This document shows positions 28,407 through 36,492 of a stretch of 64,000 nt of DNA, piece by piece (position 1 is the stretch's first letter; every line of letters begins with the position of its first letter). Under the pieces are notes generated by a model, which saw nothing but the letters and a program-made list of their open reading frames with translations, was not told the DNA's origin and ran no database searches. This DNA comes from JAFKFH01 sp017307375 (GTDB taxonomy: Bacteria; Pseudomonadota; Alphaproteobacteria; Ferrovibrionales; Ferrovibrionaceae), in assembly GCA_965229335.1 (NCBI GenBank), contig OZ245874.1, forward strand, positions 6,696,001 to 6,760,000, written 5' to 3'. A program made the translations under genes and the position numbers.

Positions 28407-29161
28407 CAGGCGGCCTCGCCGTCGCCGAGATAGGCACGGCGCACGGTGGGATCGGCCCGCACGCTGGCCGGATCGCCGCGCATCAGCACCTGGCCCGCCA
28501 TCATCACCACGATCTCGTCGGACAACGCCATCACCACGTCCATGTTATGCTCGATCAGCAGCACCGTGCGGCCGCGGCGAACGCGGTCGATCAGCGCCAC
28601 GGTCGCGGCCAACTCATGCCGGCCGACGCCGGCCAGCGGTTCGTCGAGCAGCAGGACACGGGGCTCGGCCATCAGCGTCAGGCCGAGTTCCAGCGCCCGC
28701 TGGCGGCCATGGCTCAGCCGCCCGACCGGTTGGTCAAGCATGTCGGCCAGGCCCACCATCTCGGCCATCGCCCTCGCCTGCGCCGCCAGTTCCGGCCAGG
28801 CCGCGGCCGGCCGCCAGAAGGGCTGCAGCCGGAAGCGATGGGCCTGGGCGCCGATCCGCAGGTTCTGCTCGACCGTCATGTCGGGAAAGATGTTGATGAT
28901 CTGGAAGCTGCGGCCGAGCCCCGCCCGCGCGCGCGCATGGGCCGGCAACCCGGTGATGTCGCGGCCGTCGAGCGCGATGGTGCCGCCGGCCAGCGCGACC
29001 CGCCCACTCAGGGCATTGATCAACGTCGTCTTGCCCGCCCCGTTCGGGCCGATCAGGGCGATGGTCGCGCCGGCGGCGACGTCGAGGCTGACCCCGGCGA
29101 GGGCGGTGAAGTCGCCGAAACGGACCGTCACGTCGCGGCAGGACAGTGCCGGGGCGGTCAT
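28406..29161 (-). CDS. livG: Liv-type ABC transporter ATPase (LivG), system 2
   Basis: This 251-residue ATPase has Walker A LIGPNGAGKTT and the signature LSHGRQRALELGLTL, with GR in place of the usual GE/GQ. The Walker B region is LLLDEPLAGVGRHE and the H-loop LIEHNMDVVM. The C-terminus ends RRAYLGDGEAA like other LivG proteins. The start at 29161 gives MTAPALSCRDVTVRFG and overlaps the livM stop by 4 bp. It works as the second ATPase of the transporter in the same operon. Confidence 0.93.
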
Positions 29162-30084
29162 GCGCGAGCCTTCCACAGGCCGGCGATACCCCGCGGCAGG
29201 TAAAGCGTGCAGAGGATGATGATCAGGCCGATCAGGCCATAGGTGTGCTGGGTATAAAGCGACAGCCATTCCCGCAGCGCCTCGACCAGGACAACGCCGA
29301 GCACCGGGCCGATCAGCGTGCCGCTGCCGCCCAGCACCGCCATGATCACGACATCGCCGGAAATGCGCCAGCCGAGCGTCTGGGGGCCGGCATACATCAT
29401 CAGCCCGGCGAGCAACGCGCCGGCAAGGCCCGAGAAGGCGCCCGATACCGTCACCGCGATCAGCCTGTGCAGCGCGACATCGAGACCGAGCTGGCCGGCC
29501 CGGACCGGATTCTGCCGCACCGCCAGCAGCGCCTGTCCCAGCGGCGAGCGGCGCAGCAGGCCACAGGCGAGCAGGGTGACCAGGAACAGCGCGAGGACGA
29601 CCCAGTAGAAATGGCGGTTTTCGAAAAAGTCGACGCCGAACCAGTCGGGGCGCGGCACCCCGGGCAGGCCGTCGACCCCGCCGGACAGGCCGCGCAGCCG
29701 CGTCGTCATGATCAGCGAGACGAGTTCGCCGAGCATCAGGGTCATCAGCGCGAAGAACAGCCCGGAAACGCGGGTCGCGAGCGTGGCGAAGGCCAGCGCC
29801 AGGACCGCCCCCATCAGCATCGCCGCGGCAAGGCCGGTACCGAAACCGGCCCCGCCCCGCTGCATGGCCCAGGCGGCGGCATAGGCCCCCATGCCGAAGA
29901 AGGCGGCATGGCCGAACGACAGCAGACCGGTCAGCCCGAAGCTGATGTCGTAGCCCAGCGCGAAGATCGACCAGATCATCACCAGCATCGCGAAATAGAG
30001 GGTGCCGTCGTCGGGCCAGAGGAGACGCACGATCAGCGCCACCGCGCCCAGCGCCAGGGCGGCAAGGGTTTCGCGTGCGATCAT
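29158..30084 (-). CDS. livM: Liv-type permease LivM, system 2
   Basis: This 308-residue inner-membrane permease has family landmarks GYDISFGLTGLLSFGHAAFFGMGAYAAAW, FALMTLMLGELVSLI and GQALLAVRQNPVRAGQLG, the last in the cytoplasmic coupling loop. About nine hydrophobic segments are visible. The ATG at 30084 (MIARETLAALALG) overlaps the livH stop by 4 bp, which decides the start over an upstream one. It forms the pore with LivH of the same operon. Confidence 0.93.
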   Translation of the reverse strand: MIARETLAALALGAVALIVRLLWPDDGTLYFAMLVMIWSIFALGYDISFGLTGLLSFGHAAFFGMGAYAAAWAMQRGGAGFGTGLAAAMLMGAVLALAFATLATRVSGLFFALMTLMLGELVSLIMTTRLRGLSGGVDGLPGVPRPDWFGVDFFENRHFYWVVLALFLVTLLACGLLRRSPLGQALLAVRQNPVRAGQLGLDVALHRLIAVTVSGAFSGLAGALLAGLMMYAGPQTLGWRISGDVVIMAVLGGSGTLIGPVLGVVLVEALREWLSLYTQHTYGLIGLIIILCTLYLPRGIAGLWKARA

Positions 30085-30938
30085 GCCAGACGCTCCTTGG
30101 CCGCGAACAGGCCCTGCGGCCGGACCAGCAGCACGGCGAGCAGCACCACATAGGTCGCGATATCGATCCATTCCGGGGCATAGAGCTGGCCGAAGGCCCG
30201 GGTCATGCCGATCAGCAGCGCGCCGAACACCGCCCCTTTGATATTGCCCAGCCCGCCGATGACGACGACGATGAAACAGTCGAGAATGATGGTGAAACCC
30301 ATGCTGAGCTGGATCGGGAGAAGCGGGCCGGCAATCGTCCCGCCGATGCCGGCGAGTGCCGCACCCAGCGCGAACACCAGGCTGCGCACCAGGTTGACGT
30401 CGATGCCGAGAGTTGCCGCCATCGTCGGATTGACGCTGGCGGCGCGCAGGACCAGGCCGAGCTTCGTCCGTTCGATACCGAAGAACAGCGCGGCGATGAC
30501 CGCCGCGCCGAAGCCGATGACGAAGAGGCGGTATCTGGCAATGTCGCTGCCGAACAGCGCGACGCTGCCGGTCAGGCTGGGCGGCGGGGTCAGGTGGCGA
30601 TAGTCGAGCCCCCAGACGACGCGCACGACTTCCTCGATGACCAGGATCAGGCCGAAGGTCGCCAGCAGCTGGAATTCATGGGCGCGCGGATAGAGCGGCC
30701 GCAGGGTGAGGCGTTCGATCGCCAGCCCGGCCGCGGCAAGACAGAGCGGGCTGAGGATCAGCGCAGGCCAGAACGAGCCGAAGGTCGCATGCGCCTGGAA
30801 CGCCAGATAGGCGCCGAGCATGTAGAGCGCGCCATGGGCGAAATTGATCACCCCGAGCATGCCGAAGATCAGGGTGAGGCCCGCCGCCAGCAGGAACAGC
30901 AGCATGCTGATGCTGAGGCCGATGATCAGGGTGGACAT
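30081..30938 (-). CDS. livH: Liv-type permease LivH, system 2
   Basis: This 285-residue polytopic permease begins with the LivH pattern MLLFLLAAGLTLIFGMLGVINFAHGALYMLGAY. It carries IERTKLGLVLRAASVNPTMAATLGI in the cytoplasmic loop and CFIVVVIGGLGNIKGAVFGALLIG near the C-terminus. It lies 19 bases downstream of the binding protein gene and overlaps livM by 4 bp. Length and topology are standard for the family. Confidence 0.93.
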   Translation of the reverse strand: MSTLIIGLSISMLLFLLAAGLTLIFGMLGVINFAHGALYMLGAYLAFQAHATFGSFWPALILSPLCLAAAGLAIERLTLRPLYPRAHEFQLLATFGLILVIEEVVRVVWGLDYRHLTPPPSLTGSVALFGSDIARYRLFVIGFGAAVIAALFFGIERTKLGLVLRAASVNPTMAATLGIDVNLVRSLVFALGAALAGIGGTIAGPLLPIQLSMGFTIILDCFIVVVIGGLGNIKGAVFGALLIGMTRAFGQLYAPEWIDIATYVVLLAVLLVRPQGLFAAKERLA

Positions 30939-30957
30939 CGCGACGGGCCCCGGCCGG

Positions 30958-32133
30958 TCAGGAACAGGGCTTGAACAAAGTCTCGGCCCCGAAGGTTTCG
31001 GTGATCTTCATCGTCACCGGCGGCAGTTCGCCGGTGCCGGCGACGGCCGTGCCGAACAGGCCGATCTGCGAGGCCTGGTTGTCGCACCTACGCATCTTCT
31101 TCACGCCCTCGACCGAATCGAAGCGCGTCGAATTGGCGAAGGCGTCGACCCATTTTTCCTTGTCCCAGCCGCCCGTCGTCTCGACGGTATCGAGCCACCA
31201 GGAGAGGCCGTCATAGGCTTCGCCGGCATACTGGCTGGGATATTCGTTGTACTTGGCGCGATAGGCGGCGACGAACTTCTGGTTGCGCGGGCTGCGCTCG
31301 GTGAAGTGGTAGCGCAACGTCGAGTTGATGCCGATCGAGCCCGGCCCGACCGCCTGGCCGAGCGTCTCGTCCATCAGCATCGTGCCGAACACCTTCATCT
31401 TGTCCTTGATGCCGACATCGGCGCCCTGCTTCAGCGAGGTCACGACGTCGCCGCCGACCACCAGCAGCATCAGCCCGTCCGCCCCGGACTTCGATGCCTT
31501 GTCCAGCAGGATCGAATAATCCTTGGTGCCGATGGGGGTAAAATCCTCGCCGGCGATCGCGATGTTCTTGGTGGCCAGGTCGGCCTTCAGCGCCGTCCAC
31601 ATGTCGCGGCCGACCTGATAGTCGGCAACGATGCCGTAGACCTTGGCGATCTTCTGGCGCCGGGCGAACTCGCCGATCATCGCGTTTTCCATCGCCACCG
31701 AATTCGAGGTGCGGAAGGCGTAGCGGGTCTTGTCGGCGCCGGTGATGCGGTCGTCGGCCGACAGGGTGACGATATGCGGCACCTTGCGCTGCTCGGTCAG
31801 CTTCATCATGGCGAGCGTGGAGCCCGAGGAGACTTCGCCGAAGATCGTGTGAACGCCCTGCGACAGGAGACGCGTCGTCTTCTGCACCGCCACCTGGGTC
31901 GAGGTTTCGGAATCCTCCCAGATCACCTGGATCGGCTTGCCCAGCACCTTGTTGTCGCGCTCTTCCAGCGCGATGACGGCGCCGCGCCGCATGTTCTCGC
32001 CGACGATGCCGAAGGCACCGCTGAGCGGCAGCACGCCACCGATCTTGAAGCTGTCCTGCGCCATGGCGGGACCGACACAGGCCATCAGCGTCGCGACCGT
32101 CGCGGCCGCGATCCCGGAGACACGCATGCGCAT
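30958..32133 (-). CDS. Liv-type periplasmic binding protein, system 2
   Basis: This 391-residue periplasmic binding protein has a signal peptide MRMRVSGIAAATVATLMACVGPAMA, cut before QDSFKIGG. The mature protein has the Peripla_BP_6 pattern (KIGGVLPLSGAFGIVGENMRRG, then SSGSTLAMMKLTEQRKVPHI). It is clearly different from the pair at 16223 and 46431, so it probably binds another ligand class. The start at 32133 has GGGAGGAAACGGAC upstream. It is the first gene of a seven-gene operon ending with marR. Two strong palindromes lie in the promoter region. Confidence 0.9.
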   Translation of the reverse strand: MRMRVSGIAAATVATLMACVGPAMAQDSFKIGGVLPLSGAFGIVGENMRRGAVIALEERDNKVLGKPIQVIWEDSETSTQVAVQKTTRLLSQGVHTIFGEVSSGSTLAMMKLTEQRKVPHIVTLSADDRITGADKTRYAFRTSNSVAMENAMIGEFARRQKIAKVYGIVADYQVGRDMWTALKADLATKNIAIAGEDFTPIGTKDYSILLDKASKSGADGLMLLVVGGDVVTSLKQGADVGIKDKMKVFGTMLMDETLGQAVGPGSIGINSTLRYHFTERSPRNQKFVAAYRAKYNEYPSQYAGEAYDGLSWWLDTVETTGGWDKEKWVDAFANSTRFDSVEGVKKMRRCDNQASQIGLFGTAVAGTGELPPVTMKITETFGAETLFKPCS

Positions 32134-32155
32134 GTCCGTTTCCTCCCATTTTCTC

Positions 32156-32175
32156 GACCAGTCAGGTGACTGGTC
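32156..32175. promoter_or_regulatory. Perfect 9-bp inverted repeat in the operon leader
   Basis: GACCAGTCA and TGACTGGTC are exact inverted repeats separated by 2 bases. They lie 23-42 bases upstream of the binding-protein start, overlapping where the 5' leader or promoter should be. It could be a regulator binding site or an RNA hairpin in the leader. Confidence 0.55.
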
Positions 32176-32202
32176 GCAATCGCATTTATCACGCAATATC
32201 TA

Positions 32203-32225
32203 TTATAACAATAATGTTGTTATAA
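32203..32225. promoter_or_regulatory. AT-rich palindrome, candidate MarR operator
   Basis: TTATAACAA and TTGTTATAA are perfect 9-bp inverted repeats separated by TAATG. They stand out in GC-rich DNA and lie about 70 bases upstream of the first gene of the second Liv operon. Length, symmetry and AT content are typical of MarR operators, and the operon's last gene encodes a MarR protein. Confidence 0.6.
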
Positions 32226-32600
32226 AAATCCGATCGCGCCGATGCGCGACCCGGATCGCGGGCCTCGGCAAAAGCATCGCATCGAGGTCTCGAGGAAGTG
32301 GCGGGCCCGCCTGTGTGGCCAATATGGGGGAGGAGCGGCGGGCCCGGCCAAAGTCTTTGGTCGACGGGATCGTCCGTCGACCGGATCGTTAGCGACGCGG
32401 TCTTGGTGACCGCGTGCCCCTAATGATTATCCCTTTGGACTACCGCTGCCAACCGCTGATTGTCCGGAAGGCGAAGATTCTACATTCGTTCAGCGACAGA
32501 GGCGGTTGGAACCATCGAGGCGGTGGAGCGCTTAGCGCCGCTGTCGATCATCGGATAAGATACCGATCATCGCGTCGCAACAGCCTGAGAGGCATCCTGC
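32226..32600. other. Intergenic region with two consecutive perfect hairpins
   Basis: This 375-bp stretch carries no convincing gene. It holds two adjacent perfect inverted repeats: GGTCGACGG/CCGTCGACC (32359-32367 and 32374-32382, 6-nt loop) and ACGCGGTC/GACCGCGT (32395-32402 and 32408-32415, 5-nt loop). The second is followed by GCCCCTAATGATTATCC. They could be part of a small RNA or a terminator pair; no T run is present. A GGCGGGCCCGCC palindrome lies further left. The rest is featureless. Confidence 0.5.
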
Positions 32601-32795
32601 GTGTTCAATCTGGGTTCGTCGTACAGCGGCATCTTCGGCCTGATCGTGCTGATCGCCGACGTCTATGCCATCGTCAAGATCGTGCAGTCGGGCGCCTCGA
32701 CCGGATCCAAGGTGGTCTGGATCGTGGTGATCCTGCTGCTGCCCGTCCTCGGCTTCATCCTGTGGCTGCTGTTCGGGCCGGCATCGCGACGGTGA
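32601..32795 (+). CDS. Small PLDc_N-type membrane protein
   Basis: This 64-residue protein uses a GTG start. It has two hydrophobic segments (GIFGLIVLIADVYAIVKIV and VVWIVVILLLPVLGFILWLLFG) separated by a short polar loop and ends in PASRR. The second segment with its PVLGFILWLLFGP ending is the phospholipase-D N-terminal transmembrane (PLDc_N) motif, here as a stand-alone peptide. Such small proteins are common in Proteobacteria and are sometimes stress-induced; no function is established. It converges on the next small membrane protein with a 4-base gap. Confidence 0.75.
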   Translation: MFNLGSSYSGIFGLIVLIADVYAIVKIVQSGASTGSKVVWIVVILLLPVLGFILWLLFGPASRR

Positions 32796-32799
32796 CCGG

Positions 32800-32997
32800 T
32801 CAACGGCTGGCAAACCAGCTTGCCGCGGCGATCAGCAGAACGACGATGAACTGGAACAGCACCCGCATCCGCATCAGCCGGTTCGACCAGTTCGCGCCGA
32901 ACTTGCCGCCGCGGAACAGGGCGACGATGCCGATCAGCAGGACCAGGAAGGTAATGCCGGTAAAGACCGGAATCAGGGTGTTCAGAACCGCGCTCAT
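32800..32997 (-). CDS. HIG1-like twin-transmembrane protein
   Basis: This 65-residue protein has two membrane spans (VLNTLIPVFTGITFLVLLIGIVALFRGG and LFQFIVVLLIAAASWFA). The conserved segment between them, GGKFGANWSNRLMRMRVLFQF, matches the alphaproteobacterial twin-transmembrane/HIG1-type family. The mitochondrial HIG1 relatives associate with cytochrome oxidase and respiratory supercomplexes, so a similar role in the inner membrane is possible. It stands alone between two convergent or co-directional neighbours. Confidence 0.78.
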   Translation of the reverse strand: MSAVLNTLIPVFTGITFLVLLIGIVALFRGGKFGANWSNRLMRMRVLFQFIVVLLIAAASWFASR

Positions 32998-33016
32998 CGC
33001 GCCAATCTAGGCTGCC

Positions 33017-33037
33017 GGGGGTGGCTGCGCCACCCCC
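33017..33037 (-). terminator. Hairpin after mcd
   Basis: GGGGGTGGC (33017-33025) and GCCACCCCC (33029-33037) form a perfect 9-bp stem with a 3-nt loop, about 34 bases after the mcd stop on the minus strand. No T run follows. Confidence 0.6.
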
Positions 33038-33070
33038 ATTTGACCCACGAGACTCGCCTGCCGGCGCCAG

Positions 33071-34774
33071 TCAGCCGTTGCGCTGCTCGAGCAGGCGGCG
33101 GGCGATGACCTGGGCCTGGATCTCGGCCGCCCCCTCGAAGATATTGAGGATGCGGGCGTCGCACAGCACACGGCTGATCTGATACTCCTCGGCATAGCCG
33201 TTGCCGCCGTGGATCTGCAGTGCATTGTCGGCGTTCGACCAGGCGATGCGGGCGGCCAGCAGCTTGGCCATGCCGGCCTCAAGGTCGCAGCGCCGGCCTG
33301 CATCCTTCTCGCGGGCGGCAAAATGGCTGAGCTGACGGGCCATCATCACCTCGACCGCAGCCAGCGCCAGCTTGCCGTGGACCCGCGGGAACGAGAAGAT
33401 CGGCTTCTGGAACTGGACGCGGTCCATCGCGTAGGCCAGGCCGAGTTCCAGCGCGTTCTGCGCGACGCCCAGCGCGCGGGCGGCTGTCTGGATGCGCGCG
33501 CTCTCGAAGGTTTCCATCAGCTGCTTGAAGCCCTGGCCCTCGGCCCCGCCGAGCAGATTGGCCGCAGGGACCTCGAAACCGTCGAAGCCGATCTCGTATT
33601 CCTTCATCCCGCGATAGCCGAGCACCTTGATCTCGCCGCCGGACATGCCGGGAGTCGGGAACGGGTTTTCGACGGTACCGCGCAACTTGGGCGCAAGCAG
33701 CATCGACAGGCCCTTGTAGCCGGGCTGCGCCGGATCGGTGCGCGCCAGCAGCGTCATCAGGTCGGCGCGCGCCGCGTGGGTGATCCAGGTCTTGTTGCCC
33801 GTCACCTTGTAGACGTCGCCCTCGCGGATCGCGCGGGTCCGCAGCGAGCCGAGATCGGACCCGGTATTGGGCTCGGTGAACACGGCGGTCGGCAGGATCT
33901 CGCCCGAGGCGATCTTGGGCAGCCACGTCGCCTTCTGCTCGGGCGTGCCGTTCCTGAGGATCAGCTCGCAGGCGATCTCGGCCCGGGTGCCGAGCGAACC
34001 GACGCCGATATAGGCGCGGCTCAGTTCCTCCGAGACCACGCACATCGCGGTCTTGCCCATGCCGTGGCCGCCGAATTCCTCGGGGATGGTCAGGCCGAAC
34101 ACACCCAGCTCGGCCATCTCGGCATAAACCTCGAGCGGGATCAGCTCGTCGCGGACATGCCAGCCGTGGGCATGGGGGATGACCTTGGCCTCGGCGAATT
34201 TGCGGAAGGTGTCGCGCACCATGCCGAGGGTCTCGTCGAGGCCGTGATCGCCGAAATGGCCGGTCGCGCGGCCTTCGGCGAGATGCCGCGCTATGGCGCC
34301 GCGCACCGCCGGGGTATTGCCGATCGCGATCAGCCTCGCCACCGCCGGGTCGCCGAGATAGGCGGCGACCGGTTCCGCCCCGATGCCGAGGTCGGCGGGG
34401 CGCACGATCTCGGACTGGCTCATCGCCAGGCCGTGGCCGAGCTGGGCGAGATATTCGCCGAAGCCGCAGCGCAGGATCAGCTTCTCGAGCTCGGTCAGCC
34501 GGCCCTCGTCCTTCAGCGCGCGGGCCCAGGCCAGCGTCTGGCGCAGCGTCTCGACATAGGTGGCGGCCCAGGCCAGGCCGTGGGCAGCCGACTGCTCCTG
34601 TTCCAGGATGCGGGCATCGATCGCGCCGTCACGGCCACGCACCAGCTCGGCGACCGAGGCGGTGGCCGCGGCCAGCAGACGATCGGCACCGGCAAGGGCC
34701 TGGTCGGCCAGGGTGAACAGTTCTACTGCGTCCAGCGCATCCGGGGCGGCGGCAATCGGCGCGTGCATGCTCAT
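33071..34774 (-). CDS. mcd: (2S)-methylsuccinyl-CoA dehydrogenase
   Basis: This 567-residue flavoprotein of the acyl-CoA dehydrogenase superfamily oxidises (2S)-methylsuccinyl-CoA to mesaconyl-CoA in the ethylmalonyl-CoA pathway. It is about 170 residues longer than ordinary acyl-CoA dehydrogenases because of an N-terminal helical extension (roughly residues 1-165), a feature of Mcd. The dehydrogenase core shows GVFGLTIPEEFGGHGMG, TAVFTEPNTGSDLGSLRTRA, KTWITHAARADLMTLLART and the C-terminal IHGGNGYAEEYQISR with LNIFEGAAEIQAQVIARRLLE. Its neighbours ccr and ecm encode two other dedicated enzymes of the same pathway, which makes the specific assignment strong. A Rho-independent terminator sits about 37 bases before its start. 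Confidence 0.93.
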   Translation of the reverse strand: MSMHAPIAAAPDALDAVELFTLADQALAGADRLLAAATASVAELVRGRDGAIDARILEQEQSAAHGLAWAATYVETLRQTLAWARALKDEGRLTELEKLILRCGFGEYLAQLGHGLAMSQSEIVRPADLGIGAEPVAAYLGDPAVARLIAIGNTPAVRGAIARHLAEGRATGHFGDHGLDETLGMVRDTFRKFAEAKVIPHAHGWHVRDELIPLEVYAEMAELGVFGLTIPEEFGGHGMGKTAMCVVSEELSRAYIGVGSLGTRAEIACELILRNGTPEQKATWLPKIASGEILPTAVFTEPNTGSDLGSLRTRAIREGDVYKVTGNKTWITHAARADLMTLLARTDPAQPGYKGLSMLLAPKLRGTVENPFPTPGMSGGEIKVLGYRGMKEYEIGFDGFEVPAANLLGGAEGQGFKQLMETFESARIQTAARALGVAQNALELGLAYAMDRVQFQKPIFSFPRVHGKLALAAVEVMMARQLSHFAAREKDAGRRCDLEAGMAKLLAARIAWSNADNALQIHGGNGYAEEYQISRVLCDARILNIFEGAAEIQAQVIARRLLEQRNG

Positions 34775-34811
34775 CGCGATATCTCTTCAGGCTTAATGAA
34801 GTGCAGGCATG

Positions 34812-34843
34812 AAAAACCCCGGCCGAGACGGGCTCGGCCGGGG
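34812..34843 (-). terminator. Intrinsic terminator between ccr and mcd
   Basis: On the minus strand CCCCGGCCGAG and CTCGGCCGGGG form a perfect 11-bp stem (34833-34843 with 34817-34827) around a 5-nt loop, followed by five T residues (34816-34812). It begins 11 bases after the ccr stop and ends 37 bases before the mcd start, so mcd must rely on read-through or a promoter inside or near this gap. Confidence 0.88.
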
Positions 34844-34853
34844 CAAGGCCGGA

Positions 34854-36197
34854 TCAGCCCCGGTTCTGCTCGATGACGTCTTCGAGCGTGCGGGCACCGG
34901 GGAACTTGGAATTGACCAGCACGGCCATGTTGCCGGGCTTGTGCTGGTTCTTCCACATCTTGGTATGGGCGCGCGGAATCTCGTCCCAGGAGAAGACCTC
35001 GGACATGCAGGGATCGATACGCCGCTCGATCACCAGCTGGTTGGCCTGGCTGGCCTGCAGCAGATTGGCGAAATGGCTGCCCTGGATGCGCTTCTGGCGC
35101 ATCCACACGAAGCGCGCATCCATCGTCAGGTTGTAGCCGGTGGTGCCGGCGCAGAACACGACCATGCCGCCGCGCTTCACGACGAAGCAGGAGACCGGGA
35201 AAGTCTGCTCGCCGGGATGTTCGAAGACGATGTCGACGTCGTTGCCCTTGCCGGTGACGTCCCAGATCGCCTTGCCGAACTCGCGGCACTTCTTCATGTA
35301 GTCGCCGTAGACCGCGGCGTCCTGGACCGGGGGAAGCTGGCCCCAACAATTGAACTTGTTGCGGTTGATGACGCCCTTGGCGCCGAGGCTCATGACAAAA
35401 TCGGTCTTGGTCTCGTCGGAGATGACGCCGATCGCGTTGGCACCGGCGGTCGCGATCAGCTGGATCGCCATCGAGCCGAGGCCGCCGGCGGCCCCCCAGA
35501 CCAGCACGTTCTGGCCCGGGCGCAGGATATGCGGGCGATGGCCGAACAGCATGCGGTAGGCGGTGGCGAGCGTCAGGGTGTAGCAGGCGCTCTCTTCCCA
35601 GGTCAGGTGCAGCGGCCGCTTCATCAGCTGGCGGCCCTGGACGCGGCAGAACTGCGCGAACGAGCCGTCCGGGGTTTCGTAGCCCCAGATGCGCTGCGAC
35701 GACGAATTCATCGGGTCGCCGCCGTTGCATTCCTCGTCGTCGCCGTCATCCTGGTTGCAGTGGACGACAACCTCGTCGCCGACCTTCCAGCGCTTCACGC
35801 GGCTGCCCACCGCCCAGATGATGCCCGAGGCGTCGGAGCCGGCGATGTGGAAAGGCGCCTTGTGCACGTCGAACGGCGAGATCGGAATCCCCAGGCCGGC
35901 CCAGATGCCGTTGTAGTTGACACCGGCCGCCATCACCAGGACCAGCACCTCGTCCGGATCCAGCGTCGGGGTCGCCACGACCTCGTGCTGCATCGACTGT
36001 TCGGGCGGACCATGGCGGTCGCGGCGGATGACCCAGGCATGCATCTGCTTGGGCACATGACCCAGCGGCGGAATCTCGCCGATGTCGTAGAGATCCTTCA
36101 GGATGGTGTCGGGCCCGGCCGACGCCGCCGGCTCGGACAGGGCGGTTGCTGCGGCGGGACGCAGCGGGGTAACGGTCGCGGTTTCGCTTTGTGCCAT
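34854..36197 (-). CDS. ccr: Crotonyl-CoA carboxylase/reductase
   Basis: This 447-residue protein of the medium-chain dehydrogenase superfamily reductively carboxylates crotonyl-CoA with NADPH and CO2 to (2S)-ethylmalonyl-CoA. This is the key step of the ethylmalonyl-CoA pathway for acetyl-CoA assimilation. The nucleotide-binding fold is in NVLVWGAAGGLGSMAIQLIATAGA. Ccr-specific segments are DDGDDEECNGGDPMNSSSQRIWGYETPDGSFAQF, NFNCWG-like (NKFNCWGQLP) and GSHFANLLQASQANQLV. The length matches the family. The ATG at 36197 follows GAGGAGAGAGTG. It is divergent from ecm, and an intrinsic terminator follows. Confidence 0.97.
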   Translation of the reverse strand: MAQSETATVTPLRPAAATALSEPAASAGPDTILKDLYDIGEIPPLGHVPKQMHAWVIRRDRHGPPEQSMQHEVVATPTLDPDEVLVLVMAAGVNYNGIWAGLGIPISPFDVHKAPFHIAGSDASGIIWAVGSRVKRWKVGDEVVVHCNQDDGDDEECNGGDPMNSSSQRIWGYETPDGSFAQFCRVQGRQLMKRPLHLTWEESACYTLTLATAYRMLFGHRPHILRPGQNVLVWGAAGGLGSMAIQLIATAGANAIGVISDETKTDFVMSLGAKGVINRNKFNCWGQLPPVQDAAVYGDYMKKCREFGKAIWDVTGKGNDVDIVFEHPGEQTFPVSCFVVKRGGMVVFCAGTTGYNLTMDARFVWMRQKRIQGSHFANLLQASQANQLVIERRIDPCMSEVFSWDEIPRAHTKMWKNQHKPGNMAVLVNSKFPGARTLEDVIEQNRG

Positions 36198-36388
36198 CAC
36201 TCTCTCCTCGGCCACTCCTGACGAAGGCCCGCGGACTGGCTGGCGGGCCATGCAGATCCCTGGTTGTCGCCTCCGCCGGCGGCGTTGGTTCACCGCACGA
36301 CCCGGCAGTTCTTTACGCTACGCGTCTTGCCACGACCGTGAAGTGGCGCCACGATCGATCCTGACGATGATCCGACGGCTTCTTCGCG

Positions 36389-36409
36389 GCTGCAAGAAAG
36401 TTTTGCAGC
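36389..36409. promoter_or_regulatory. Inverted repeat between ccr and ecm (first)
   Basis: GCTGCAA and TTGCAGC are perfect 7-bp inverted repeats with a 7-nt spacer, in the 295-bp divergent gap between ccr and ecm. TGCAA/TTGCA half-sites recall motifs of regulators of short-chain acyl-CoA metabolism, but no exact family match is claimed. Confidence 0.5.
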
Positions 36410-36417
36410 GCAGCGAT

Positions 36418-36436
36418 GGTTAGTATATTTCTAACC
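36418..36436. promoter_or_regulatory. Inverted repeat between ccr and ecm (second)
   Basis: GGTTAG and CTAACC are perfect 6-bp inverted repeats separated by an AT-rich TATATTT, only 8 bases after the first repeat and about 57 bases before ecm. The AT-rich centre could hold a -10 element; a repressor or activator site is plausible. Confidence 0.5.
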
Positions 36437-36492
36437 CCACTGGCAAGACGAAATTTTTGGTCGACAATCACCCGATAGGACGGAACTTTGTT

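Noticed and set aside
32414..33010. A 198-codon plus-strand frame over the two small membrane proteins
   Set aside because: It conflicts with two conserved small proteins and has no recognisable domain or membrane pattern.
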